DNA from: Thiofilum sp.
GTDB lineage: Bacteria; Pseudomonadota; Gammaproteobacteria; Thiotrichales; Thiotrichaceae
DNA length: 64,000 nucleotides
Direction of reading: 5' to 3'
Assembly: GCF_016711335.1 (NCBI RefSeq)
Contig: NZ_JADJTF010000001.1
Span: 186,001 to 250,000 of the forward strand
The notes beneath the pieces were generated by a model, which ran no database searches, had not been told where the DNA came from, and worked only from the letters and a program-made list of their open reading frames with translations. Shown here piece after piece: positions 27,010-35,876 of the stretch. The stretch's first letter is position 1; each line of letters starts with the position of its first letter. A program made the position numbers and the translations under genes.

Positions 27010-27262
27010 TTAATAATTAAACACACCCAACTAAAGTATTCGCGGCAAAAGAAACTACCACGTTGACTTGCCTATTCGCCGTGTATCACGCATAACACCA
27101 ACAAACAGGCACTTATATATAGGGGTAAGCGAAAAAGTTCTAATCAGTTTTAAAAGCATATCTATTAATAATATTAATAGATGTACTACACACTCCGATA
27201 ATACCGCACTTTGCTTAAGCTACAACTTAAAAATCCATCAAAACGACGAACTGCACCTAACT

Positions 27263-28090
27263 CTAACGTTGACGCAACTCCGTGAGCCACTGCTGCTCTA
27301 GCTCTAACATCATCACTAGCTCCTGCTCAGAAAACCCTGCCTGCAAACGCCCCTCCGTATAAAAAGGACTACGTGGAGGGGTGGGCAAGGCACGCAACAA
27401 TTGTTTAAAGGTACTCTCTGGCTCTAAGCCTCTTTGATTACAGCAATAATGATACCAATGTGAACCAATACGCACATGCCCCACCTCTTCGCGCAAGATC
27501 ACTTCCAATACGGCTACACTGTCCATATCTTTAGCTTCGCGCAGGCGCTGCATCATTGGTGGAGTGACATCCAAGCCTCGCGCCTCCAGTACTCTAGGCA
27601 CTAAAGCCATCCTCACCATCACATCATGAGCGGTACGGCAAGCCTGATCCCACAATCCATTATGAGCCTCTAGCTCACCATACTGCATACCTAGCCCATT
27701 CATACGCTCACAGACTAAGGCAAAATGATACGCTTCTTCGGAGGCTACCTGTAACCAATCACCATAATACTCATCCGGCATCTCCCTAAAACGGTACACC
27801 GCATCTAACGCTAAATTAATCGCATTAAATTCAATATGCGCGACTGCATGTAATAAGGCTAAACGCCCCTCTAAGGTAGTGAGTTTGCGTTGCTTCACTG
27901 CGGTAGGAGAAATCAGTTCAGGCTTAATAGGGCGACCGGGTACTTCAATAGCCTCTATGAGGGTAGTGGCTCCTGCACGCGTTAAATCCCGCTGTTGCCA
28001 TGCTTGATAGAGTGCCTTAGCACCTGCTAGCTTAGTAGGTACATCCGTTTGCATGAGCACCTCATAGGCACTGTCATACACATTCCTCAA
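27263..28090 (-). CDS. DUF455 family ferritin-like protein
   Basis: A 275-residue, largely helical protein with metal-ligand motifs of a ferritin-like four-helix bundle: AHIEFNAINLALD near residue 85, SEEAYHFALV near 117 and REEVGHVRIGSHWYHYCC near 205. These match the DUF455 family, distant relatives of MiaE-type diiron hydroxylases, whose function is unsettled. It starts one base downstream of the metZ stop on the same strand, so it is probably co-transcribed with metZ under the SAM-responsive leader. That hints at a link with sulfur or methyl metabolism, but this is inference only. Confidence 0.85.
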   Translation of the reverse strand: MRNVYDSAYEVLMQTDVPTKLAGAKALYQAWQQRDLTRAGATTLIEAIEVPGRPIKPELISPTAVKQRKLTTLEGRLALLHAVAHIEFNAINLALDAVYRFREMPDEYYGDWLQVASEEAYHFALVCERMNGLGMQYGELEAHNGLWDQACRTAHDVMVRMALVPRVLEARGLDVTPPMMQRLREAKDMDSVAVLEVILREEVGHVRIGSHWYHYCCNQRGLEPESTFKQLLRALPTPPRSPFYTEGRLQAGFSEQELVMMLELEQQWLTELRQR

Positions 28091-28091
28091 T

Positions 28092-29264
28092 TTAAGCCCA
28101 ACCTCGTGCTAAATCGTTTTGAATATCACGCAGGGACTCTAAGCCTACCGATACACGTACTAAACCCTCCTCAATACCACTGAGTTGACGTTGCTCGGCT
28201 GTTAAACGTCCATGAGTAGTCGTAGCAGGGTGAGTAATCGTGGTTTTAGTATCCCCTAAATTCGCGGTAATGGAGCAAAGTTGAGTAGCATCAATCACTT
28301 TCCATGCGGCTTCGCGCCCACCTTTGACCACAAACGACACAATACCCCCAAATCCAGTTTGCTGGCGTTGTGCTAAGACATGTTGAGGATGGCTCGCTAA
28401 GCCCGGATAGTACACTTTCTCAATCGCCGCTTGGGTACTTAACCATTCAGCTAAGCGCTGCGCATTTTCACAATGCACCTTCATACGAATACTTAAGGTC
28501 TCTAAACCTTTTAGGAAAATCCATGCATTAAACGGACTCATGGTGACACCACCTGAGCGCAGTACGCCAAATACCTCCTTACCTACGCGCTCCTTATCAC
28601 CTACCACTGCCCCGCCTAAAGCACGCCCTTGACCATCTAAATACTTAGTAGCTGAATGCACTACTATATCCGCACCCAGCGCCAAAGGACGCTGTAAGGC
28701 GGGGGTACAAAAGCAGTTATCAATCGCTAATAATGCATTATGCTGGTGCGCTATATCAGCGAGGGCACGAATATCAACCATTTCAGTTAAAGGATTAGCG
28801 GGCGTCTCGGCAAATAATAAGCGTGTATTAGGCTGAATCGCTTGTTCCCAAGCCTCTAAATGAGACAAATTGACAAATGTGACACTCACATTAAAGCGCG
28901 TCATATAAGTTTGCAGTAAGACCACTGTCGTACCAAAAACTGAGCGCGAACATACAATATGATCACCCGCTTTTAATACCCCTAGCATCACAGCTAAAAT
29001 GGCTGCCATGCCAGAGCTAGTCGCCACACAACTCTCACCCCCCTCTAATGCGGCTAAACGCTCTTGGAAATAGCGCACCGTAGGATTAGTCATGCGTGAA
29101 TAGATATTGCCGGGGACTTCATTAGCAAAGCGGGCGGCCGCCTCCGCTGCTGATTTAAAGGTAAAACTAGAGGTGGGGAAAATAGCTTCAGAATGCTCAC
29201 CTTCATTAGTGCGCTCATGCCCTACGCGAATGGCGAGTGTGTCAAAGTCCCAATCATTGATCAT
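28092..29264 (-). CDS. metZ: O-succinylhomoserine sulfhydrylase
   Basis: A 390-residue PLP enzyme of the Cys/Met gamma-family. The N-terminus DWDFDTLAIRVGHERTNEGE with SEAIFPTSSF is typical of MetZ. The PLP phosphate region is YSRMTNPTVRYFQ, and the Schiff-base lysine is in SATKYLDGQGRALGG (about K209). It makes homocysteine from O-succinylhomoserine and sulfide in methionine synthesis. It sits downstream of purF as in Pseudomonas and is preceded by a SAM-II riboswitch and terminator. It is followed by the DUF455 gene after one base. Confidence 0.94.
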   Translation of the reverse strand: MINDWDFDTLAIRVGHERTNEGEHSEAIFPTSSFTFKSAAEAAARFANEVPGNIYSRMTNPTVRYFQERLAALEGGESCVATSSGMAAILAVMLGVLKAGDHIVCSRSVFGTTVVLLQTYMTRFNVSVTFVNLSHLEAWEQAIQPNTRLLFAETPANPLTEMVDIRALADIAHQHNALLAIDNCFCTPALQRPLALGADIVVHSATKYLDGQGRALGGAVVGDKERVGKEVFGVLRSGGVTMSPFNAWIFLKGLETLSIRMKVHCENAQRLAEWLSTQAAIEKVYYPGLASHPQHVLAQRQQTGFGGIVSFVVKGGREAAWKVIDATQLCSITANLGDTKTTITHPATTTHGRLTAEQRQLSGIEEGLVRVSVGLESLRDIQNDLARGWA

Positions 29265-29305
29265 AATAGGCTAAGCCTCATTCAGTGGTGAAAAATGGCA
29301 GGCAT

Positions 29306-29326
29306 AAAAAAACCCGCAACAGCAGG
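29306..29326 (-). terminator. Riboswitch-controlled intrinsic terminator upstream of metZ
   Basis: Read on the reverse strand: CCTGC, loop TGTT, GCGGG, then seven T. It lies 15 nt after the SAM-II aptamer and 41 nt before the metZ start. Its 5' arm with the preceding CTTTAG (29,322-29,332) is complementary to the aptamer 3' segment GCAGCTAAAG (29,343-29,352), so the two structures are mutually exclusive: the alternative pairing is an antiterminator. Confidence 0.82.
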
Positions 29327-29340
29327 CTAAAGCATTATTA

Positions 29341-29391
29341 TCCTTTAGCTGCACTTATTAAGCGCCCGCAAGCAGAATGCAAATCGGCGCT
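29341..29391 (-). promoter_or_regulatory. SAM-II riboswitch aptamer upstream of metZ
   Basis: A 51-nt reverse-strand segment matches the SAM-II (metA-type) aptamer in order and spacing. P1 is AGCGCC pairing with GGCGCT. The loop contains the conserved GATTT. A UUGC segment faces the 3' GCTAAAGG, the SAM-II signature, with room for the P2a pairing ATTC/GGAT. Its length is almost that of the crystallised Sargasso Sea metX aptamer. SAM-II RNAs bind S-adenosylmethionine as an H-type pseudoknot, usually upstream of metA, metX or metZ in Alphaproteobacteria. Here the gene behind it is metZ, and a terminator follows directly. Confidence 0.82.
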
Positions 29392-29494
29392 AAAGTCTTA
29401 TCAAGGCACTTATACTACACCCTGACATCGACTCAGTTAAGTATTATTTAGGCTACTTAAGAGGCAGGATTAAGCCTCTTAAGCTACTCACACC

Positions 29495-31000
29495 TTAATG
29501 GCTATCCATCATATCGATAGCACTTGCCTGTTGTTCACGTTTACGCTTTTGTGCATCATTGCGATTAGCTTCAGCTTCGGCAAAGTACTCACTTTCATCA
29601 CCCGTTACATACTCGCCGGTAAACACTGAGCAATCAAAATGCTTTAAACGATTATTGCCCTTTTGAATGGACTTAATCAGATCCTCTAATTTTAAATAAA
29701 ATAAACGATCTACTCCGATAGCTCGTGCTACCTCTTCCTCGGTGCGCTCATGAGCAATGAGTTCTTTAGCCGCTGGCATATCGATGCCGTAGATATTCGG
29801 ATAACGTACTGGAGGGGAGGCTGAGGCGAAATACACCCGTTTTGCTCCCGCATCTCGCGCCATTTGTACGATTTCCTCTGAGGTAGTTCCTCTAACAATG
29901 GAATCATCGACTAACAGCACGTTTTTACCTTTAAACTCAATATCTAAGGCATTTAGCTTTTGACGCACGGAGCGGCGGCGCAACTGTTGTCCGGGCATAA
30001 TGAAGGTACGTCCAATATAGCGATTCTTCATAAAGCCTTCCCGATAGGGAACATTCAGGGTATACGCCATTTCTTGCGCCGCAGTACGACTGGTATCAGG
30101 GATAGGAATAATCACATCAATATCATGATCCGGCCACGCCTCTAATAAGCGCTGTGCCATAAAAATACCCATACGCATTCGCGCCTTATGCACAAAAACA
30201 TTGTCGATAATCGAGTCTGGACGCGCAAAATAGACATATTCAAAGATACAGGTGCGATACTGTGGATTTTTAGCACATTGGCGGGTGAACACCTTACCGT
30301 CAGCCGTAATAAAAATAGCCTCCCCCGGCTCTATATCGCGTATTAATCTAAAACCTAAGACATCTAGGGCTACACTCTCGGAGGCTAGCATATACTCTTT
30401 GCCGTGCTCAGTTTCACGTACTCCATACACTAAAGGGCGAATCCCATTAGGATCACGAAACCCAACCAATCCATCACGCGTTAACATAGTCACGACTGCA
30501 TAAGCACCTCGACAACGCTCATGCACGCGAGTAATCGCTGAAAAAATATTATCCGGCATGACATGCATAGCATTTTCACGCTGTAGCTCTTGAGCAAATA
30601 CATTGAGTAAAATTTCTGAGTCAGATTCCGTATTAATTTGGCGCTGATCTTGGAGATAAAGCTCGCGTCTAAGCTGTGAAGCATTGGTAAGATTGCCATT
30701 ATGACCTAAAGCAATACCATAGGGACTATTCACATAAAAGGGCTGTGCTTCCGCTGAAGAGGAGGAACCTGCGGTAGGGTAACGTACATGACCTATCCCC
30801 ATACGCCCTATTAAAGCCCGCATATGTTGCTCTTGGAACACATCCTTGACCATGCCATTATCGCGCCGTGAATACAGCCTGCGCCCATCGCTAGTCACAA
30901 TGCCTGCTGCATCTTGCCCTCGGTGTTGTAATACGGTTAAACCATCATAGAGCGACTGATTCACTAAATCCTGCCCCACTATCCCAATAATTCCGCACAT
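29495..31000 (-). CDS. purF: Amidophosphoribosyltransferase
   Basis: A 501-residue enzyme catalysing the first committed step of purine synthesis (PRPP plus glutamine to phosphoribosylamine). The start at 31,000 is chosen because Cys2 must follow the initiator Met (MCGIIGIVGQ) as the glutaminase nucleophile; an in-frame start at 31,048 would bury it. HRGQDAAGI and IGHVRYPT belong to the Ntn domain. The phosphoribosyltransferase motif VLLVDDSIVRGTTS is near residue 360. It lies between cvpA and metZ in the order familiar from gammaproteobacteria. A hairpin with T-tract stands between cvpA and this gene. Confidence 0.96.
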   Translation of the reverse strand: MCGIIGIVGQDLVNQSLYDGLTVLQHRGQDAAGIVTSDGRRLYSRRDNGMVKDVFQEQHMRALIGRMGIGHVRYPTAGSSSSAEAQPFYVNSPYGIALGHNGNLTNASQLRRELYLQDQRQINTESDSEILLNVFAQELQRENAMHVMPDNIFSAITRVHERCRGAYAVVTMLTRDGLVGFRDPNGIRPLVYGVRETEHGKEYMLASESVALDVLGFRLIRDIEPGEAIFITADGKVFTRQCAKNPQYRTCIFEYVYFARPDSIIDNVFVHKARMRMGIFMAQRLLEAWPDHDIDVIIPIPDTSRTAAQEMAYTLNVPYREGFMKNRYIGRTFIMPGQQLRRRSVRQKLNALDIEFKGKNVLLVDDSIVRGTTSEEIVQMARDAGAKRVYFASASPPVRYPNIYGIDMPAAKELIAHERTEEEVARAIGVDRLFYLKLEDLIKSIQKGNNRLKHFDCSVFTGEYVTGDESEYFAEAEANRNDAQKRKREQQASAIDMMDSH

Positions 31001-31045
31001 GCTACTTGCCTTTGCCGAGAAACTAAGTGAGCATTTTAAACTCAC

Positions 31046-31078
31046 CAAAACAAAACAGCCATGCGTTTTGCATGGCTG
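31046..31078 (-). terminator. Intrinsic terminator or attenuator between cvpA and purF
   Basis: On the reverse strand CAGCCATGC, a five-base loop AAAAC, and GCATGGCTG form a perfect 9-bp stem followed by TTTTGTTTT. It is placed after the cvpA stop and 46 bp before the purF start. It could end a trp-fol-cvpA transcript or attenuate read-through into purF. Confidence 0.78.
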
Positions 31079-31102
31079 CTACATCTAACTCAGTCCCTAA
31101 AT

Positions 31103-31636
31103 TTAACCACCCGCAGGCTCATCAGTCGGAGCAGAAAGCTTTTCCATATAGGGTGCTAACTTCTCAACCACTAACTGTTTAGCCTGTACTGAGGCTTCTT
31201 GAAACTTAGGTACTAAAACGGATTCTTTCCACCAAGGTTTATCTGTCACCGCTGCTACATCCGCTAACACAACCAGCAAAATGACAATAGCTAAACCTCG
31301 AACCAAACCTAATACGGCTCCTAAAAAGTGATCTGCCCAACCTAAACCAATGGCTGCAAAACCTACCTTAAAGATATAACTAATAATTGCCCCCACCAAC
31401 AGTACGCAAAAAAAGATAATAGCCGCAGCTACCCCAATACGTGCCACATTACTTAAGCCTTGAAAAGGTAATAAGTCAGCCACTTGTTGGAAATAAAGTG
31501 CTGTAAAAGCAATCGCTGCTAGCCAACTAATTAGAGAAAAAGCTTCTCTAATAAAACCCCGTACTAAACCAATGATGATGGACACTAGAATGAGGGCAAT
31601 AATGCCCGCATCTAGTAAACCCGCTGTTATTTCCAT
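31103..31636 (-). CDS. cvpA: CvpA family membrane protein
   Basis: A 177-residue protein with four hydrophobic helices in the first ~120 residues (LLDAGIIALILVSIIIGLVR near the N-terminus, with the conserved GFIREAFSLISWL following) and a charged C-terminal tail. CvpA is an inner-membrane protein needed for colicin V production in E. coli and for bile or envelope stress tolerance. It is encoded next to purF in many proteobacteria, as here. It is 17 bp downstream of dedD. Confidence 0.9.
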   Translation of the reverse strand: MEITAGLLDAGIIALILVSIIIGLVRGFIREAFSLISWLAAIAFTALYFQQVADLLPFQGLSNVARIGVAAAIIFFCVLLVGAIISYIFKVGFAAIGLGWADHFLGAVLGLVRGLAIVILLVVLADVAAVTDKPWWKESVLVPKFQEASVQAKQLVVEKLAPYMEKLSAPTDEPAGG

Positions 31637-31653
31637 TAATAATTATTTATTTG

Positions 31654-32835
31654 TTAGTTGTTATTGGTGACAAAACTATTTTGCACAAGCTGATTTTGAG
31701 CATAACGTGCTTTCATGCGTGATTGTACGGAGACGGCATCAGACTTAGCTCTATAAGTACCAATACGTACTCGATACACCCGTTTACCATTCGCTACCCC
31801 TTGAGCAATAAAGGCTGGATAACCGTCAGTAGCAATAGTTTGGCGGATAGTATCGGCTTTACCACGATCTGAAGTGGCTAACACTTGAATCACATAACCC
31901 TCACGTTTAGCCGCTTCGGCGGTAAGTGCTTCGACAGTAGGTACTTTTTGAGTTGTTGAGGCTTTAGCTACCTCTTCAGGCTTTTTAGGAGCCGCATTGA
32001 CTTTAGCACCATTAGAGGATCTAGCTGCCGACTCAGGTACTGGACGCTCATTCACTAAACGCGGTTGTACTGGCTTTGGATTCGCCGCACTAATAGTGAC
32101 CGGTTTAACCGCTGGATTAGTCGCGGTGACATTAGGTTTAGCGACTAATACTTCTTTAGCTTGTTTAGCGCCTTGAGTAGCGGCATTGGTAGCTTGTGCT
32201 GTAGCGGCGGCTGCACCGGCTGCGACCTCATTAGCAGTGGCTTGCGCACTTTCAACTAAAGACTTAGGTTGCGCTTCAGGAGCAGCTACTTCAGCAGTCG
32301 CTGCATCAGGGGCAACATTACCTGTTTCATTAGTCACTGCATTACTAGGTGCTGGCTGATTTTCATCAGCATTTGCACCTTGAGCTACCACAGCATCTCC
32401 GCCCATACTACCTACCGTCTCCACGGCATTACCATTCTTATCAATGGCAGCACGCGTCTCACCTGGGCGAATATCAAAAGTTGCTACATTTTCAGGAGTG
32501 GGAGCCTGTGTCGTTTGCAAATCAGCATTGGGCGCAGCTACTGGCTCATTCGCACCCGCTGCTGCTTGTGCAGCGGCTTGCATCTGTTGAGCATCGGCTA
32601 CTAAAGCAGGTGGAGCACTAGGACCACTCGGTGCAGGAGGTAAAGCATTAGGATCAGCAGCTACTCCGGGGAAACCACTAATCGGTTGCACCTGCTGAGT
32701 TTGCTGCGCAGTAGCTATTTGGTTTTGTTGTAATTTGGGATTTTTACCTTTTAACAGCCAAGCCAATAGTAATGCAGCAATTAACACCAATACCACTGCA
32801 CCAATCATACGTTTGGTTGTAGATTTATTATCCAT
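31654..32835 (-). CDS. dedD: SPOR-domain cell-division protein (DedD-like)
   Basis: About 393 residues. The ATG at 32,835 is preferred over a TTG three codons upstream. A short cytoplasmic N-terminus (MDNKSTTKRM) is followed by one membrane helix, IGAVVLVLIAALLLAWLL. A long Ala/Pro/Thr-rich periplasmic linker reaches to about residue 310. The C-terminal SPOR domain is YVIQVLATSDRGKADTIRQT with RVRIGTYRAKSDA, which binds denuded septal peptidoglycan. The linker is longer than in E. coli DedD (220 residues) and very alanine-rich, but the gene position between folC and cvpA is conserved. Confidence 0.88.
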   Translation of the reverse strand: MDNKSTTKRMIGAVVLVLIAALLLAWLLKGKNPKLQQNQIATAQQTQQVQPISGFPGVAADPNALPPAPSGPSAPPALVADAQQMQAAAQAAAGANEPVAAPNADLQTTQAPTPENVATFDIRPGETRAAIDKNGNAVETVGSMGGDAVVAQGANADENQPAPSNAVTNETGNVAPDAATAEVAAPEAQPKSLVESAQATANEVAAGAAAATAQATNAATQGAKQAKEVLVAKPNVTATNPAVKPVTISAANPKPVQPRLVNERPVPESAARSSNGAKVNAAPKKPEEVAKASTTQKVPTVEALTAEAAKREGYVIQVLATSDRGKADTIRQTIATDGYPAFIAQGVANGKRVYRVRIGTYRAKSDAVSVQSRMKARYAQNQLVQNSFVTNNN

Positions 32836-32898
32836 TTGTCCCAATACTCCTTTATCTACGACATTCTAGACATGATTTAATTAATACCTAGCCCAGAC

Positions 32899-34173
32899 TT
32901 ATAGTGTACTGGGAGATAAATGCTTTAATACGCCTGATACTACCAGAAAAGACCCGAATGCCACTACCTTATCTAGTATTTTACATTGATCCATTGCCCC
33001 ATTTAGGGCTAAAAATAAATCTGAATATTGATAAATCACCGCATCAGGGTTAATTTTTTTTAGGGTACTGACTATCTCATTCATCGGCAACGCCCTTACC
33101 CCTGTTAACGTAAATATATGCCAAGTATCAATTACTTTATTTAAATTAGCGACTACTTCGGCTAAATCTTTATCAGCCAAAATAGAAAAAACGGCGTGAG
33201 TTTGCCCTTCCTTTTTTACCGCGTTTAACCATGATGCTAGCGATTGTGCTGCATGCCCATTATGCGCCACATCCACCCATACAGGTGGGTCATTGTAAGC
33301 TTGTTGCAGACGCCCCATGAGCTTTACTTGCTGCAAACCTAAACTAATCGACTCAGGATCAACCTTAATAACAGTAGTATGCGCTAATACCTGCAAAGCA
33401 GTAATCACCACTGCTGCATTATTGAGCTGCACCTCACCCACCAAGGCTGGATAAGGATAAGTCGCTATTCCGTCAAGGTTCTTCAGGGTAAAACGATGTT
33501 CAGTCGTTGGTAAGATCTTAAAATCAATACCGTATTGTAGTACTAAAGCGCCCTTTGTATCGGCAATATTTTGAATCGATACGGGGGGATTGGGATCACC
33601 ACTAATTAAATACTTACCTTTGCGGGCAATCGCAGCTTTTTCCGCCCCAATACTTTCTCGATCTGGACCTAGCCATTCAATATGGTCAATACCAATACTG
33701 GTTACAATGGCAACCTCAGCATCCCAAATATTAACCGCATCTAAGCGCCCCCCCAAACCGACTTCCAGTACCGCAATATCAACCTGCTGTTGCACAAAGC
33801 AATACACCGCCGCTAATGTGCCAAACTCAAAATAGGTAAGATTAATGTCTCCCCGTGCTACCTCAATCGCCTCAAAAGCTTGAACAATCAATCCATCCAC
33901 AGCTGGAATACTATTTAAAGCAATACGTTCGTTATAGGCTTGAATATGCGGTGAGGTATAAGTCCCTACCTTATAACCTGCCGCAGATAAACAGGCGGTC
34001 AGCATGGCACAGGTTGACCCTTTACCATTAGTTCCTGCCACCGTAATGACTGGAAAGGGTAATGACAACAAGCCCATACGTGCAGCGACTTGTGCCACAC
34101 GCTCAAGACCTAGTTGAATAGCTGCTCTAGGTTGCGATTCTTGCCAAACTAACCACTCTGCTAAGGTTTTCAA
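32899..34173 (-). CDS. folC: Bifunctional dihydrofolate synthase/folylpolyglutamate synthase
   Basis: A 424-residue Mur-ligase-fold enzyme. The P-loop TVAGTNGKGSTCAML is near residue 45; TYTSPHIQAYNERI and VLEVGLGGRLDAVN are both diagnostic; and the C-terminal ligase domain contains PPVWVDVAHNGHAAQSL. It adds glutamate to dihydropteroate and to reduced folates. The start is a TTG overlapping the accD stop (TTGA), so translation is coupled. The neighbouring order accD-folC-dedD-cvpA-purF is the conserved gammaproteobacterial arrangement. Confidence 0.94.
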   Translation of the reverse strand: MKTLAEWLVWQESQPRAAIQLGLERVAQVAARMGLLSLPFPVITVAGTNGKGSTCAMLTACLSAAGYKVGTYTSPHIQAYNERIALNSIPAVDGLIVQAFEAIEVARGDINLTYFEFGTLAAVYCFVQQQVDIAVLEVGLGGRLDAVNIWDAEVAIVTSIGIDHIEWLGPDRESIGAEKAAIARKGKYLISGDPNPPVSIQNIADTKGALVLQYGIDFKILPTTEHRFTLKNLDGIATYPYPALVGEVQLNNAAVVITALQVLAHTTVIKVDPESISLGLQQVKLMGRLQQAYNDPPVWVDVAHNGHAAQSLASWLNAVKKEGQTHAVFSILADKDLAEVVANLNKVIDTWHIFTLTGVRALPMNEIVSTLKKINPDAVIYQYSDLFLALNGAMDQCKILDKVVAFGSFLVVSGVLKHLSPSTL

Positions 34174-35057
34174 GCAGCCGCCTCAAGGGGTAATACAGGC
34201 TTTTTCTGATGCTGGAGTAGGCTGAGTAAATCGGCAATCGTTTCGCGCATATGATTACGCTCCACGATCATATCAATGGCACCTTTTTCTAATAAGAACT
34301 CACTGCGTTGGAAACCATCCGGTAGCTTTTCACGCACGGTTTGCTCAATGACGCGAGGTCCAGCAAAGCCTACTAAGGCTTTAGGTTCAGCGATATGAAT
34401 ATCACCTAGCATGGCAAAACTGGCGGATACTCCCCCTAAAGTAGGATCAGTTAATACGGAAATAAAGGGTAATCCTTTTTCCCCTAAACGAGTGAGAGCA
34501 GCACTGGTCTTAGCCATTTGCATTAAGGAGAATAAAGCTTCCTGCATACGTGCACCGCCACTCGCGGCAAAGCACACAAAGGGTATATTAGCGTCCATCG
34601 CAGCATTGACACCCCGCACAAAGCGCTCCCCTACGACTGATCCCATTGATCCACCCATAAAGCGGAAATCAAACGCAGCCGCTACTAAAGGAACCTCTAA
34701 TACCGTACCTTTCATCACTACTAGGGCGTCTTTTTCCCCCGTTTCTTTTTGCGCTCCAGCCAGACGATCTTTATAACGCTTAGTATCCTTAAAGCCTAAA
34801 ATATCAATGGGAGTTACATTAGCTCCAATTTCTTCCCGCCCATTGGGATCGAGAAATACCTCTAAGCGTCGCCGTGCATTAATGCGCATATGGTGTCCAC
34901 ATTTAGGGCACACTTCGTTATTCCGCTCTAACTCACTCCCATATAGCACCGAGTGGCATGCCGAGCATTGTTGCCATAAGCCCTCAGGAATGGATTTTTT
35001 AGTATTCGATTTTTCCGTCCGAATGCGGGACGGTAATAATTTTTCAAACCAGCTCAT
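34170..35057 (-). CDS. accD: Acetyl-CoA carboxylase carboxyltransferase beta subunit
   Basis: A 295-residue protein with the N-terminal Cys4 zinc ribbon (CSACHSVLYGSELERN then CPKCGHHMRI) and the crotonase-like carboxyltransferase core (FDFRFMGGSMGSVVGERFVR and FAASGGARMQEALFSLMQMA). With AccA it transfers the carboxyl group from carboxybiotin to acetyl-CoA, the first step of fatty acid synthesis. It begins three bases after the trpA stop and overlaps the folC start, forming one transcription unit with the trp genes. Confidence 0.97.
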   Translation of the reverse strand: MSWFEKLLPSRIRTEKSNTKKSIPEGLWQQCSACHSVLYGSELERNNEVCPKCGHHMRINARRRLEVFLDPNGREEIGANVTPIDILGFKDTKRYKDRLAGAQKETGEKDALVVMKGTVLEVPLVAAAFDFRFMGGSMGSVVGERFVRGVNAAMDANIPFVCFAASGGARMQEALFSLMQMAKTSAALTRLGEKGLPFISVLTDPTLGGVSASFAMLGDIHIAEPKALVGFAGPRVIEQTVREKLPDGFQRSEFLLEKGAIDMIVERNHMRETIADLLSLLQHQKKPVLPLEAAA

Positions 35058-35060
35058 GCT

Positions 35061-35876
35061 TTAATTCCTAGTCGCTAGATCCATAGACTCGCGCATGGCA
35101 GCTATGAGATTAGCAATATCTTGCACAATACGCCCATGATCATCAGGATTGGCTTCCACCAATTTTATCACCGCACTACCCACAATCACGGCATCCGCAA
35201 TCGGTGCGATTAAAGCAGCGGTCGCAGCATCTTTAATCCCAAACCCTACCCCTAAAGGTAAAGCGCTATAGTCACGGATTAGACTTAAACGCGCTTTAAC
35301 CGCTTCAGGATCTAAAGTATTCGCCCCCGTCACTCCTTTCAGCGATACGTAATATAAAAAGCCGCTACCTAGTTCAGCAATTTTTTGAATACGCTCAGGT
35401 TTCGTGGTGGGCGATAATAAGAATATGGTGTCTAACTGATGCTTTTTAAAGAGCAGTGTCGTGTCATTACCCTCTTCTGGAGGTAAATCGACCGTAAGCA
35501 CTCCATCAACACCTGCTGCTTGCGCACGCGTGGCAAAGGTTCCATACCCCATAATCTCAATAGGATTGAGATAGCCCATTAAAATAACGGGTGTGCTTTG
35601 ATCATGCTCACGAAAAGTCTTAACTATGTCTAACACATCACTCAAACTCGTGTTGTGCTTTAAAGCCCGTTCACAGGCTAATTGAATAGTAGGGCCATCG
35701 GCCATAGGATCAGAAAAAGGCACACCTAATTCAATTAAATCCGCGCCTGAGGCTACCATCGCATGCATCAAAGGTACGGTGAGTGAAGGATGCGGGTCAC
35801 CTGCGGTAATATACGGAACTAATGCAGTGCGCCGTTGTGCTTTTAAATCCGCGAAATGTTTAGCTATACGACTCAT
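35061..35876 (-). CDS. trpA: Tryptophan synthase alpha subunit
   Basis: A 271-residue TIM-barrel protein of standard length. Catalytic Glu and Asp are visible in LIELGVPFSDPMADGPTIQ, and the conserved phosphate-binding loop is LGVGFGIKDAATA. It cleaves indole-3-glycerol phosphate to indole, which is channelled to TrpB. Its ATG overlaps the trpB stop by four bases (ATGA). Confidence 0.97.
   Translation of the reverse strand: MSRIAKHFADLKAQRRTALVPYITAGDPHPSLTVPLMHAMVASGADLIELGVPFSDPMADGPTIQLACERALKHNTSLSDVLDIVKTFREHDQSTPVILMGYLNPIEIMGYGTFATRAQAAGVDGVLTVDLPPEEGNDTTLLFKKHQLDTIFLLSPTTKPERIQKIAELGSGFLYYVSLKGVTGANTLDPEAVKARLSLIRDYSALPLGVGFGIKDAATAALIAPIADAVIVGSAVIKLVEANPDDHGRIVQDIANLIAAMRESMDLATRN

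Noticed and set aside
27068..27301. A 77-codon plus-strand reading frame after IS copy 1.
   Set aside because: No ribosome-binding site, no recognisable protein features, and its 3' end overlaps the antisense end of the DUF455 gene.
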